A DNA stretch of 64,000 bases from Arsenicitalea aurantiaca (GTDB taxonomy: Bacteria; Pseudomonadota; Alphaproteobacteria; Rhizobiales; Devosiaceae), in assembly GCF_003994485.1 (NCBI RefSeq), contig NZ_RZNJ01000001.1:3765-67764 (forward strand), written 5' to 3'. Below, piece after piece: positions 45,811 to 53,175 of the stretch. Every line of letters begins with the position of its first letter. Position 1 is the first letter of the stretch. The notes beneath the pieces are model-generated. The model was not told the origin of the DNA. It searched no databases and saw nothing but the letters and a program-made list of their open reading frames with translations. The position numbers were made by a program, and so were the translations under genes.

Positions 45811-45830
45811 TCTTTCGGTAGACCAAATGC

Positions 45831-45862
45831 AAAACGCCGGCGGGGGACCGCCGGCGTTTTTG
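45831..45862. terminator. Bidirectional terminator between uxaA-type and lldD genes
   Basis: AAAACGCCGGC (45831-45841) pairs with GCCGGCGTTTT (45850-45860) around GGGGGACC and ends in T residues. It separates the converging stops at 45810 and 45882 and works on both strands. Confidence 0.85.
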
Positions 45863-45881
45863 TTTCGCGCTCCTCTTGCCC

Positions 45882-47060
45882 TCAATACCCCTGACGGCGG
45901 AGGAGGTCGTTGGAGTAGATGTTGTGGGGGCCGACATTGTGGATGTCGCGTTCGCCCATCAGGGCCATGGTGATGTCCATCTCGCGCTGGATGATTTCGA
46001 GCGCACGGGTGACGCCGGCTTCACCGCCTGCGCCGAGGCCGTAGAGGAAGGCGCGGCCGATGAAAGCGCCTTTGGCCCCGAGCGCAACGGCCTTCAGCAC
46101 GTCCTGGCCCGAGCGGATGCCGCCATCGAGATAGACGTCGACCGCGCCATTGACCGCATCGAGAATTTCGGGGAGGACGCGGATGGAGGAGGGGGCGCCA
46201 TCGAGCTGCCGGCCGCCATGGTTGGAGACGATGATGGCATCGGCCCCATTGGCGATGGCGAGCTTTGCATCCTCGGGGTCGAGCACGCCCTTGACGATGA
46301 CGGGGCCGCCGAAGCGCTCCTTGATCCAGCGCACGTCGGACCAGGAGAGGGTGGGATCGAACTGCGAGGCCGTCCAGGCGCTGAGCGAGCCGAGATCGGC
46401 CGCGCCCGAGACGTGGCCGTGAATGTTGCGGAAGGTGCGGCGCTGCGTGCCCAGCATGCCGAAGGCCCAGAGCGGGCGGGTGGCCATCTGCCAGACATGC
46501 TTGGGGGTGAATTTCGGGGGGGCAGAGAGCCCGTTGCGCAGATCCTTGTGGCGCTGGCCCAGCACCTGCAGATCCATGGTGAGCACGAGCGCCGAGCATT
46601 TGGCAGCCTTGGCCCGGTCGATCAGCCGGTAGATGAACTCGCGGTCGCGCATGACGTAGAGCTGGAACCAGAAGGGCCGCGTCGTGTGCTCGGCAATGTC
46701 CTCGATCGAGCAGATGCTCATGGTCGAGAGGGTGAAGGGCACGCCGAATTTCTCTGCGGCCTTGGCCGCCTTGATCTCGCCGTCGGCGATCTGCATGCCG
46801 GTAAGGCCGGTAGGAGCGAGCGCGACGGGCATGGCGACCTCCTCGCCCATCATCTGCGTTCTGAGGGTCCGGCCCTCCATGTTGACCGCAACGCGCTGGC
46901 GCAGCCGGATCTTCTGGAAATCGGCCTCGTTGTCGCGATAGGTGCCCTCGGTCCAGCTGCCGGAATCGGCATAGTCGAAGAACATCTTGGGGACGCGACG
47001 CTTCGCCCTGCGCTTGAGGTCGTCAATGGTCAGCATGCGGTCGAGTGCGGTGGGCATCAT
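45882..47060 (-). CDS. lldD: FMN-dependent alpha-hydroxy-acid dehydrogenase (L-lactate dehydrogenase type)
   Basis: The 392-residue flavoprotein oxidises an L-2-hydroxy acid to the 2-keto acid, most likely L-lactate to pyruvate. FMN-domain motifs include PVALAPTGLTGMQ, FWFQLYVM and the catalytic-histidine segment SNHGGRQLDGAPS, followed by YLDGGIRSG and the glycine-rich LGAKGAFIGRAF. Other members oxidise glycolate or mandelate. The lactate role fits because the FAH-type step of this regulon is expected to release L-lactate. The start is at 47060 or at the adjacent ATG 47057, after GAGGAC. It converges on the uxaA-type gene. Confidence 0.93.
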   Translation of the reverse strand: MMPTALDRMLTIDDLKRRAKRRVPKMFFDYADSGSWTEGTYRDNEADFQKIRLRQRVAVNMEGRTLRTQMMGEEVAMPVALAPTGLTGMQIADGEIKAAKAAEKFGVPFTLSTMSICSIEDIAEHTTRPFWFQLYVMRDREFIYRLIDRAKAAKCSALVLTMDLQVLGQRHKDLRNGLSAPPKFTPKHVWQMATRPLWAFGMLGTQRRTFRNIHGHVSGAADLGSLSAWTASQFDPTLSWSDVRWIKERFGGPVIVKGVLDPEDAKLAIANGADAIIVSNHGGRQLDGAPSSIRVLPEILDAVNGAVDVYLDGGIRSGQDVLKAVALGAKGAFIGRAFLYGLGAGGEAGVTRALEIIQREMDITMALMGERDIHNVGPHNIYSNDLLRRQGY

Positions 47061-47097
47061 GTCCTCGGGATAGGAGCGGCGGGTTCGTTCTAAGGGG

Positions 47098-47116
47098 CTG
47101 ACATGTTACCCGTCAA
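47098..47116 (-). promoter_or_regulatory. GntR operator in the lldD promoter
   Basis: Read on the minus strand, GGTAACATGTCAG matches the gntR operator half-palindrome in 11 of 13 bases. It sits between a -35-like TTGACG (47111-47116 on the plus strand as CGTCAA) and a -10-like TAGAAC 18 bases away. It is about 40 bases before the lldD start, which links this gene to the regulon. Confidence 0.55.
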
Positions 47117-47175
47117 CTCGACGTAGGGCGGGGTGGGTGCGGGGCGGGTGCGGCGTGATCGCGCCCGGGGCGCGG

Positions 47176-47191
47176 TTAGCGAAGGGTTAAC
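47176..47191 (+). promoter_or_regulatory. CtrA-like box before the 76-residue gene
   Basis: TTAG-CGAAGGG-TTAAC has the same form as the box at 33460 and matches TTAA-N7-TTAAC with one change. It also lies inside the perfect inverted repeat CGGTTA-N9-TAACCG. It is 24 bases before the ATG at 47215. Confidence 0.45.
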
Positions 47192-47214
47192 CGGATGGGG
47201 GCAGAGTTCTCCTC

Positions 47215-47445
47215 ATGCGCGTCGAAAAGAAGACCATGGGCTGGATCCAGAAACCGTCTCTCTACAACGAGATGGCGAACCAGCGCGCCAAGCGCCGCTC
47301 GGCGATCCAGAGCTTCCAGGCCAATTACGCCGGGCTCGACGCCGCCTTCCAGACCGCGATGACCAACAAGATGAACGGCCAGGCCGAAATCGCCGCCCGC
47401 GCGGCGCTGGCGCGGGTGACGAGCCGGGTGGACAAGAGGGTCTAG
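47215..47445 (+). CDS. Small helical protein of unknown function
   Basis: The 76-residue product is predicted to be mostly alpha-helical and basic at both ends (MRVEKKTMGW and VTSRVDKRV). Its middle (RRSAIQSFQANYAGLDAAFQ and MTNKMNGQAEIAARAALARV) is regular enough to suggest two helices. I do not recognise a family. GTTCTCCTC precedes the ATG, so the ribosome-binding site is weak. A CtrA-like box upstream suggests cell-cycle or motility control. Its end overlaps the next gene by four bases on the opposite strand. Confidence 0.65.
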   Translation: MRVEKKTMGWIQKPSLYNEMANQRAKRRSAIQSFQANYAGLDAAFQTAMTNKMNGQAEIAARAALARVTSRVDKRV

Positions 47446-47861
47446 CCGGGGTCGTCTCCATCGGCCGCGAAGGTCAGGATGCCGAGGGGCGTTTCGGGGG
47501 CGGGGTTCTCGGTGAGGGCGAGGAGGAGGACGGCGCGGCCGCTTGTGTGCTGGCTGCCGATGAGGGCGGCGAGCTTTTCGGGCAGGACGAGGCCGGTGGT
47601 GGCGAGGGCCTCTGGGGTGCCGAGGCGAACCTCGGCGTCACGGATGCGGGCGGCGATGCTGTCGGTGCCGGGCGCGGGGGCTTCGGCGCGATATTGGCGC
47701 GCACCGCGCAGGTTGGCACCTTCGGCAATAGGCGCGGCGAGGGCGTGATCCCAATGGGCGGCGAGCGCGGCTGCGAGCGCGAGGACATAGCCCTCATCGA
47801 TGCCGGGCATGCCGATCACGTCGGCGAGGCTGGGGGTCCGGTCCGGGGCGGTGGCGGGCAT
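47442..47861 (-). CDS. Hypothetical protein, helical, alanine-rich
   Basis: I do not recognise this 139-residue product. The N-terminal half contains SLADVIGMPGIDEGYVLALAAALAAHWDHALAAPIAEGANLRGA and the C-terminal half has RLGTPEALATTGLVLPEKLAALIG, so it is mainly helical, acidic and without membrane segments. The ATG at 47861 gives a clean start; an earlier one at 47909 is less likely. It is divergent from the lysine aminomutase gene, with the gap 47862-48085 between them. Codon use looks like its neighbours. Confidence 0.6.
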   Translation of the reverse strand: MPATAPDRTPSLADVIGMPGIDEGYVLALAAALAAHWDHALAAPIAEGANLRGARQYRAEAPAPGTDSIAARIRDAEVRLGTPEALATTGLVLPEKLAALIGSQHTSGRAVLLLALTENPAPETPLGILTFAADGDDPG

Positions 47862-48085
47862 GCGGGGTCCTTTCGGCGCCGTTCTAGGGCAGGCGGGACG
47901 GGCCGGCAAGAGCGCCGGGCGTACGGCTGCTTACATGGCGCAACCAAACATAGATTTGCCGCTTTTCTTCTCGTATCGTGCCGATAGCGTCGTGATTCAA
48001 GTTGTCGTAACATCGTCAGCAATAACCTTCGCGCGCGCCTCCTCATCTGATCTGGCGGCAACGAAGTCGATGGAGGAGGAAGATC

Positions 48086-49384
48086 ATGCAATCGGAAGAG
48101 TATCGGGCTGAAGAGCCCGACCCCGGAAGTATAATGCGCCGTCCTGAGGGGGCGGCGCCAGACATCGGGGCGTCGATGCCCAGTCTCGCCCGGGTCCCGG
48201 GCCGGGCCGCGCCCATCCACAGATTTCCGATCAGCGCGCATGCGCAGGCGTTTCGCCGGAGGTTCTATCCGGGGGTTACGGCGGGGGAATGGAACGACTG
48301 GAAATGGCAGGTGCGCAACCGCATCCGCCGGCTTGCCGAACTCGAGCCGATCCTCGATCTGACCGATGACGAGCGGGCGGCGATCGCGGCGCGGACGGGA
48401 AGCCTGCCCATCGCGATCACGCCCTATTACCTCTCGCTGCTGTCGCGCGAGGACCCCGACCAGCCGCTGCGGCGCACGCACCTGCCGGTGGGGGCGGAGT
48501 TCGTGACGGGACCGGGGGAGGCGCCCGATCCTCTCGGGGAAGACCACGACATGGCGGTGCCGGGGCTCGTCCACCGCTATCCGGACCGGGTGCTGTTCCT
48601 CACCACCGGGTTCTGCTCGACCTATTGCCGCTATTGCACGCGCTCGCGCATGGTGGGGGAGACGAACGGGGAATATTCGTTCTCGACCAGCCAGTGGGAG
48701 CGGGCGGCGCAGTATATCGAGGCGCATCCGGAAATCCGGGACTGCCTCCTTTCGGGGGGCGATCCGCTTTCGATCGGGGACGACAAGCTCGAATGGCTGC
48801 TTGACCGGCTCCGATCGATCAAGCACCTGCAATTCCTGCGCATCGGCACCAAGATCCCGGTGGTGATGCCGCAGCGGATCACGAAGAGCATGACGCGCAT
48901 GCTGGCGCGGTTCCACCCCCTCTGGATGTCCATCCACTTCACCCACCCCGACGAACTCACCCCCGAAACCCGCGAAGCCTGTGCGCGTCTTGCCGATGCG
49001 GGCATTCCGCTCGGCAGCCAGACGGTGCTGCTCAAGGGCATCAATGACAGCCTGCCCGTGATGCGGGACCTGATGCATGGGCTGCTGATGGCGCGGGTGA
49101 AGCCCTATTACCTCTACCAGTGCGACCCGGTTTCGGGCTCGGCCCATTTCCGCACGAGCGTGGCGGCGGGGCTCGAGATCATAAGGGGGCTGAGGGGGCA
49201 TACGAGCGGGTATGCGGTGCCCCAATTCGTCATCGACGCGCCGGGGGGTGGAGGCAAGATCCCGCTGCTGCCCGATTATCTCGCAGGCCGGGAGGGGGAC
49301 GATCTGCTCCTCGAGAATTTCGAGGGCGGGCTCTACCGCTATCCCGATCCGGGCGGGACGATCGGGGCGGACAGGCCAAGATGA
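48086..49384 (+). CDS. kamA: Lysine 2,3-aminomutase (radical SAM)
   Basis: KamA moves the alpha-amino group of L-lysine to give L-beta-lysine, using SAM, a [4Fe-4S] cluster and pyridoxal phosphate. The cluster cysteines are Cys177, Cys181 and Cys184 (CSTYCRYC). The PLP lysine is Lys391 in PGGGGK. Asp347 (QCDPVSG) and Asp384 (DAPGGGGK) match in motif and exact spacing (37 and 7 residues) the two aspartates that hold free lysine in clostridial aminomutase. That favours free lysine over the EF-P-modifying EpmB role. GGAGGAGG precedes the ATG. It heads a five-gene operon. Confidence 0.93.
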   Translation: MQSEEYRAEEPDPGSIMRRPEGAAPDIGASMPSLARVPGRAAPIHRFPISAHAQAFRRRFYPGVTAGEWNDWKWQVRNRIRRLAELEPILDLTDDERAAIAARTGSLPIAITPYYLSLLSREDPDQPLRRTHLPVGAEFVTGPGEAPDPLGEDHDMAVPGLVHRYPDRVLFLTTGFCSTYCRYCTRSRMVGETNGEYSFSTSQWERAAQYIEAHPEIRDCLLSGGDPLSIGDDKLEWLLDRLRSIKHLQFLRIGTKIPVVMPQRITKSMTRMLARFHPLWMSIHFTHPDELTPETREACARLADAGIPLGSQTVLLKGINDSLPVMRDLMHGLLMARVKPYYLYQCDPVSGSAHFRTSVAAGLEIIRGLRGHTSGYAVPQFVIDAPGGGGKIPLLPDYLAGREGDDLLLENFEGGLYRYPDPGGTIGADRPR

Positions 49385-49788
49385 GCGAGCCGCTCGCGCT
49401 GCCCCGCCATGAGGGGCTGAGGCTGGCCGAGATCGCGGGGCGGGGACGGGGGCTCATCACCATCGCGCCCATCGGGGCGGGCACGCTCATCGAGGCGGCC
49501 CCGGTGTTGGCGCTGCCCGAGAGCGCGAGCCCTGCGCGGGAGAACCCGCTCTTTGACTATCCCTTTGCCTGGGACGGGCGGGGCGGGCCTGAGGCGATCG
49601 CCTTCGGGCTCGTCTCCATGGTCAATCACGATCCCGATCCGAACGGGCGGGTCGAGCCGGACCTGCCCAATCTCGTGATCCGGCTTTTTGCGCGGCGCGA
49701 TATCCTGCCGGGCGAGGAAATCACCGTCGACTACGCCATACCGCTCTGGTGGGAGGAGGGGGCGCATGCGGATCGGGCTCTGCTATGA
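49381..49788 (+). CDS. Small SET-domain protein (putative lysine methyltransferase)
   Basis: The 135-residue protein is a minimal SET domain: LRLAEIAGRGRGLITIAPIGAGTLIE at the start, the SAM/lysine-binding NHDPDPN motif, and GEEITVDYAIPLWW with the catalytic tyrosine. SET enzymes normally methylate protein lysine. The position between a lysine aminomutase and two peptide ligases suggests a free or peptide-bound lysine substrate instead; this is my inference. It starts in an ATGA overlap with kamA and its end overlaps the next gene by 23 bases. Confidence 0.85.
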   Translation: MSEPLALPRHEGLRLAEIAGRGRGLITIAPIGAGTLIEAAPVLALPESASPARENPLFDYPFAWDGRGGPEAIAFGLVSMVNHDPDPNGRVEPDLPNLVIRLFARRDILPGEEITVDYAIPLWWEEGAHADRALL

Positions 49789-50740
49789 TCTGAGGGACGA
49801 CTATATCGCGCGCGGGTTCACGCTCGAGGCGGCAAGCGAGTTCGACGTGCCCGAAACGATCGCGGCACTGACCGAGGCCATTGAAGCGGAAGGACATGTG
49901 GTCGAGCCGATCGGGGCGCTGCCCGACCTCGTCGGCGCGCTCGCGGCAGGGCGGCGCTGGCCGCTCGTCTTCAACATCGCCGAGGGGGTTGCCGGGATCG
50001 CGCGGGAGGCGCAGGTGCCGGCCCTGCTCGAGGCCTATGGCATCCCCTTTACGTTCTCCTCGGCCGACGTTCTGGTCGTCGCGATGGACAAGAGCCTCGC
50101 CAAGCGCGTGGTGCGGGGCGCCGGGGTGGCGAGCCCCGACTTCGTCGTCGTGCGGGAGGTTGCCGATCTCGCCGGGCTGGCGCTGCCCTTCCCGCTCTTT
50201 GTGAAGCCGCTTGCCGAAGGCACCTCCAAGGGGGTGTTCGAGCATTCGCGGATCTTCGACATGCGCATGCTCAAGGACCGGGTGGAGGCGCTGCTCGAAG
50301 CCTATCGCCAGCCGGTTCTGGTCGAGACCTACCTGCCGGGGCGCGAATTCACCGTCGGGATCCTCGGGACGGGCCGGGCGGCGCGCGCCATCGGGGTCGC
50401 CGAAATCGGCACGCGCGCGGGCGGCGACCAGGCGGCCTATTCGCACCGCAACAAGATGGAGGGGTTCGACGAACTCACCCTCGCCAAAGGGGCGCTGGCG
50501 CAGGCGGCGGCAGACACTGCGCTCGCGGCCTGGCGGGCGCTGGGCGCGCGCGATGCAGGCCGTGTCGATATTCGTTGCGATCGGCACGGGCGCCCGGCAT
50601 TCATAGAGGCCAATCCGCTGGCCGGATTGCGGCCCGACTGGTCGGAACTGCCCATTCTGTCCAAACTGTCCGGAATGACTTATCAGAGGCTGATCGGCGC
50701 CATCCTGGAGGAGGCCGTGGCGAGGATGCGAGCGACATGA
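49766..50740 (+). CDS. ATP-grasp ligase 1 (D-Ala-D-Ala ligase-like)
   Basis: The 324-residue protein has the ATP-grasp fold. The N-terminal part includes LVFNIAEGVAGIAREAQVPALLEAYGIPFTFSS, similar to D-Ala-D-Ala ligases. The ATP-binding lysine region is LFVKPLAEGTSKGV, and the metal-binding end is FIEANPLAGL. Such enzymes join carboxyl and amino groups through an acyl phosphate. GGGAGGAGGG lies just before the ATG. A role in cell-wall D-Ala-D-Ala is unlikely in this context. It overlaps the next ligase by four bases. Confidence 0.9.
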   Translation: MRIGLCYDLRDDYIARGFTLEAASEFDVPETIAALTEAIEAEGHVVEPIGALPDLVGALAAGRRWPLVFNIAEGVAGIAREAQVPALLEAYGIPFTFSSADVLVVAMDKSLAKRVVRGAGVASPDFVVVREVADLAGLALPFPLFVKPLAEGTSKGVFEHSRIFDMRMLKDRVEALLEAYRQPVLVETYLPGREFTVGILGTGRAARAIGVAEIGTRAGGDQAAYSHRNKMEGFDELTLAKGALAQAAADTALAAWRALGARDAGRVDIRCDRHGRPAFIEANPLAGLRPDWSELPILSKLSGMTYQRLIGAILEEAVARMRAT

Positions 50741-51693
50741 AGCGGCTGCGCATTGCCGTTCTAACCCCGGACGCAAGGCCGGACGATCCGCCCGAGCGCG
50801 CCGACACTTTCGTGCAGGCGCGCGAAGTGGTCGAGGCGATCATGGATCTGGGGCACGAGCCGATCCCCGCCATCTGGACCGATCTTTCGGGCGCCGAGGC
50901 GCTCCTGCGCGAGATGCGGCCCGACATCGTCTTCAACCTCGTCGAGGACCTGCCCGAGGGGCCGACGCAGCTTCACAAGGTGACGGCGCTCTGCGACGAG
51001 CTGAGGCTGCGCCATACGGGCGCGCCGACGGCGGCGCTGCTTGCCAGCAGCGACAAGCGGCGGATGAAGGCGCGGCTTGCGGCCGCGGGCCTGCCGGTGC
51101 CGCCGGCGATGACGCCGGGCGACGAGACGACGCGCTTCATCGTCAAATCGGCGACCGAGCACGCCTCGCACGCGCTCGGGCCCGAGGACGTGGTGGTGGG
51201 AAGCACCGCAGCCGAAGCGCTGATCGCGCTCAAGATCGCGGCCCATGGCGGGCCCTGGTTCGCCGAGGCCTATGTGCCGGGGCGGGAGATCAACCAGAGC
51301 CTGCTGGAATCGGCGCGCGGGCTCGTGGCGCTGCCGGCGGGCGAGATCCTTTTTCTCGACCAGGAGGGGGATGCCCCGAGGGTCCTCGGCCATGACGAGA
51401 AATGGGCCGAGGACAGCGAGGCCTACAGGCGGACGCCGCGCGTAAGGCTCGAGGACGCGCCCGAGCTTGCCGCCGAGATCGAGGCGTTGTCGCGGGCGGC
51501 CTGGCGGGCTTTCGGGCTCAAGGGCTATGCGCGGGTCGACTTCCGGGTGCCCGAGGAGGGGCGGCCGGTGATCCTCGAGGTCAACGCCAATCCCTGTCTC
51601 TCGGCGACTGCCGGGTTCTGCGCCTCGGCGCGCGATGCGGGGCTGAGCCAGACCGATGTCGTGGGCAATATCCTTGCCGCCGCGCTCGTCTGA
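50737..51693 (+). CDS. ATP-grasp ligase 2 (D-Ala-D-Ala ligase-like)
   Basis: The 318-residue protein is a second ATP-grasp ligase that is clearly different from the first. It has IVFNLVEDLPEGPTQLHKVTALCDELRLRHTGAP at the N-terminus, the RFIVKSATEHASHAL nucleotide-binding region and the metal-binding end ILEVNANPCLS. It starts in an ATGA overlap with ligase 1. Two non-identical ligases together can build a tripeptide-like chain in order. The amino-acid partners cannot be read from the sequence. The end overlaps the GNAT gene by 38 bases. Confidence 0.9.
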   Translation: MKRLRIAVLTPDARPDDPPERADTFVQAREVVEAIMDLGHEPIPAIWTDLSGAEALLREMRPDIVFNLVEDLPEGPTQLHKVTALCDELRLRHTGAPTAALLASSDKRRMKARLAAAGLPVPPAMTPGDETTRFIVKSATEHASHALGPEDVVVGSTAAEALIALKIAAHGGPWFAEAYVPGREINQSLLESARGLVALPAGEILFLDQEGDAPRVLGHDEKWAEDSEAYRRTPRVRLEDAPELAAEIEALSRAAWRAFGLKGYARVDFRVPEEGRPVILEVNANPCLSATAGFCASARDAGLSQTDVVGNILAAALV

Positions 51694-52168
51694 CCCTCTC
51701 GTGCTGCGCGAGGCGGTGCGGGCTGGCGATGTCGGGGCGGTACGGCAGCTCGTCGAGGCGGCCGGGGTCTTTTCGCCGGAGGAGGCGGGGGTGGCCGCGT
51801 CCCTCGTCGAGACGACGCTGTCTGGGGCCGAGACCTACCGGTTCGTTTTTGCCGAAGTGGGCGATAGGCTTCTCGGCTATGCATGCTTTGACCGCATTCC
51901 CCTGAGCGCGGTCTCCTACGATCTCTACTGGATCGTCGTGGCGCCGGAAGCGCGGGGCACCGGGCTCGGGCGAAGGCTCATCGCGCAGGTGGCGGACCGG
52001 GCGCGTGCCGAGGGGGCGCTGCAGATCTTCGCGGAAACCTCGATGCGTGCCGATTACGGGCCGGCCCGCGCCTTCTACGAACGGGCGGGATTCACGGCCG
52101 CGGCACGGTTTGCCGATTTCTATGCGCGGGACGAGGACAAGCTGGTCCTCAGGCTAGAGCTCCGCTGA
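51656..52168 (+). CDS. GNAT-family N-acetyltransferase
   Basis: The 170-residue protein is a typical GNAT acetyltransferase: the acetyl-CoA loop RGTGLGRRLIAQVAD, IFAETSMRADYGPARAFYERAGF, and FYARDEDKLVLRLEL at the end. It is much shorter than the beta-lysine acetyltransferase AblB, so it is not simply an osmolyte enzyme of the kamA-ablB type. It is the last of the five overlapping genes and probably acetylates the product or supplies self-protection. The ATG at 51656 lies within ligase 2. Confidence 0.88.
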   Translation: MSWAISLPPRSSDPLVLREAVRAGDVGAVRQLVEAAGVFSPEEAGVAASLVETTLSGAETYRFVFAEVGDRLLGYACFDRIPLSAVSYDLYWIVVAPEARGTGLGRRLIAQVADRARAEGALQIFAETSMRADYGPARAFYERAGFTAAARFADFYARDEDKLVLRLELR

Positions 52169-52200
52169 GGCGGCCCCTTGTGGGGGGCGCTAGATTGCTG

Positions 52201-52214
52201 TTGTATCACTACAA
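52201..52214 (+). promoter_or_regulatory. Palindrome before the SMP-30 gene
   Basis: TTGTATCACTACAA is a perfect 5-4-5 inverted repeat, 15 bases before the ATG at 52229. The form fits a GntR/FadR-class operator (TTGTA...TACAA), different from the CTAACATG motif of the nearby sugar regulon. No regulator gene is adjacent, and the factor is unknown. Confidence 0.45.
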
Positions 52215-52228
52215 AAAGGGAGACGAGC

Positions 52229-53146
52229 ATGGCGCTGGTTGGCGATGCCTATGAATATTACGACAAGAAGTTCTACGACCTGACCGTCCCGACGGTCGAT
52301 CTCGAACTCATCTACGACAAGAACCGGTGGTCCGAGGGACCGGTCTGGTTCAATGATGGGGGGTATCTGGTCTGGAGCGACATTCCCAACAACCGGCTGC
52401 TGCGCTACGTGCCCGATCTGGGCGTCTCGGTATTCCGCATGCCGTCGAACTACATCAACGGCAATACGCGCGACCGGGAGGGCCGGCTCGTCTCGTGCTC
52501 GCACGGGGCGCGGGCGGTGCTGCGGACCGAGGCGGACGGCACGATCACGACGATTGCCGACAGCTACAAGGGCGGGCGGCTCAACTCGCCCAATGACGTG
52601 GTGGTGAAGTCCGACGGGACGATCTGGTTCACCGACCCCACCTACGGGATCATGTCGGACTATGAGGGCTACAAGGCCGAGAGCGAGCAGGAGGGGTGCT
52701 ACGTCTTCCGGTTCGACCCCACGAGCGGGGAATTGAGCGTCGTCGCGGACGATTTCAAGAAGCCCAACGGGCTCGCCTTCTCGCCCGACGAGAGCCTGCT
52801 CTATATCGCGGATTCGGGCCGGAGCCATGATCCGGACTGGCCCGCGCAGATCCGCGTCTTCGACGTTTCGGGCAAGAACAACCTCAAGAATGGCCGGGTG
52901 TTCTGCACCATCGAGACCGGGCTGCCCGACGGGTTCCGCGTCGATACCGAGGGCAATGTCTGGACCTCGGCGGGGGCCGGGATCAACTGCTATTCGCCCG
53001 AGGGCGGGCTTCTGGGGCGGATCAAGTTCCCGCAGATGGTTTCGAACCTCACCTTTGGCGGGGAGCGTCGCAACCGGCTCTTCGTGACATGCACGCAGGA
53101 AGTCTATTCGGTCTTCGTGGGTGCCTCGGGCGCGCAGCGGCCCTGA
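52229..53146 (+). CDS. SMP-30/gluconolactonase-family lactonase
   Basis: The 305-residue protein is a six-bladed beta-propeller. The signatures are the early WSEGPVWFNDGGYLVWSDIPNNRL, the metal-site residues of NSPNDVVVKSDGTIWFTDPTYG, and KPNGLAFSPDESLLYIADS, followed by PDGFRVDTEGNVW. Members hydrolyse sugar lactones to aldonates. A lactonase would fill one missing step of the sugar pathway at 37-47 kb, but its promoter carries a different operator. The ATG at 52229 has GGGAG upstream. Confidence 0.92.
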   Translation: MALVGDAYEYYDKKFYDLTVPTVDLELIYDKNRWSEGPVWFNDGGYLVWSDIPNNRLLRYVPDLGVSVFRMPSNYINGNTRDREGRLVSCSHGARAVLRTEADGTITTIADSYKGGRLNSPNDVVVKSDGTIWFTDPTYGIMSDYEGYKAESEQEGCYVFRFDPTSGELSVVADDFKKPNGLAFSPDESLLYIADSGRSHDPDWPAQIRVFDVSGKNNLKNGRVFCTIETGLPDGFRVDTEGNVWTSAGAGINCYSPEGGLLGRIKFPQMVSNLTFGGERRNRLFVTCTQEVYSVFVGASGAQRP

Positions 53147-53175
53147 GGGCGCGGGGCGGCGAACGCCGCCCCCGT

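Noticed and set aside
44170-45885. A 571-codon minus-strand frame across the UxaA-family gene
   Set aside because: It is the shadow of a real dehydratase on the plus strand and would also remove the gene's start region.
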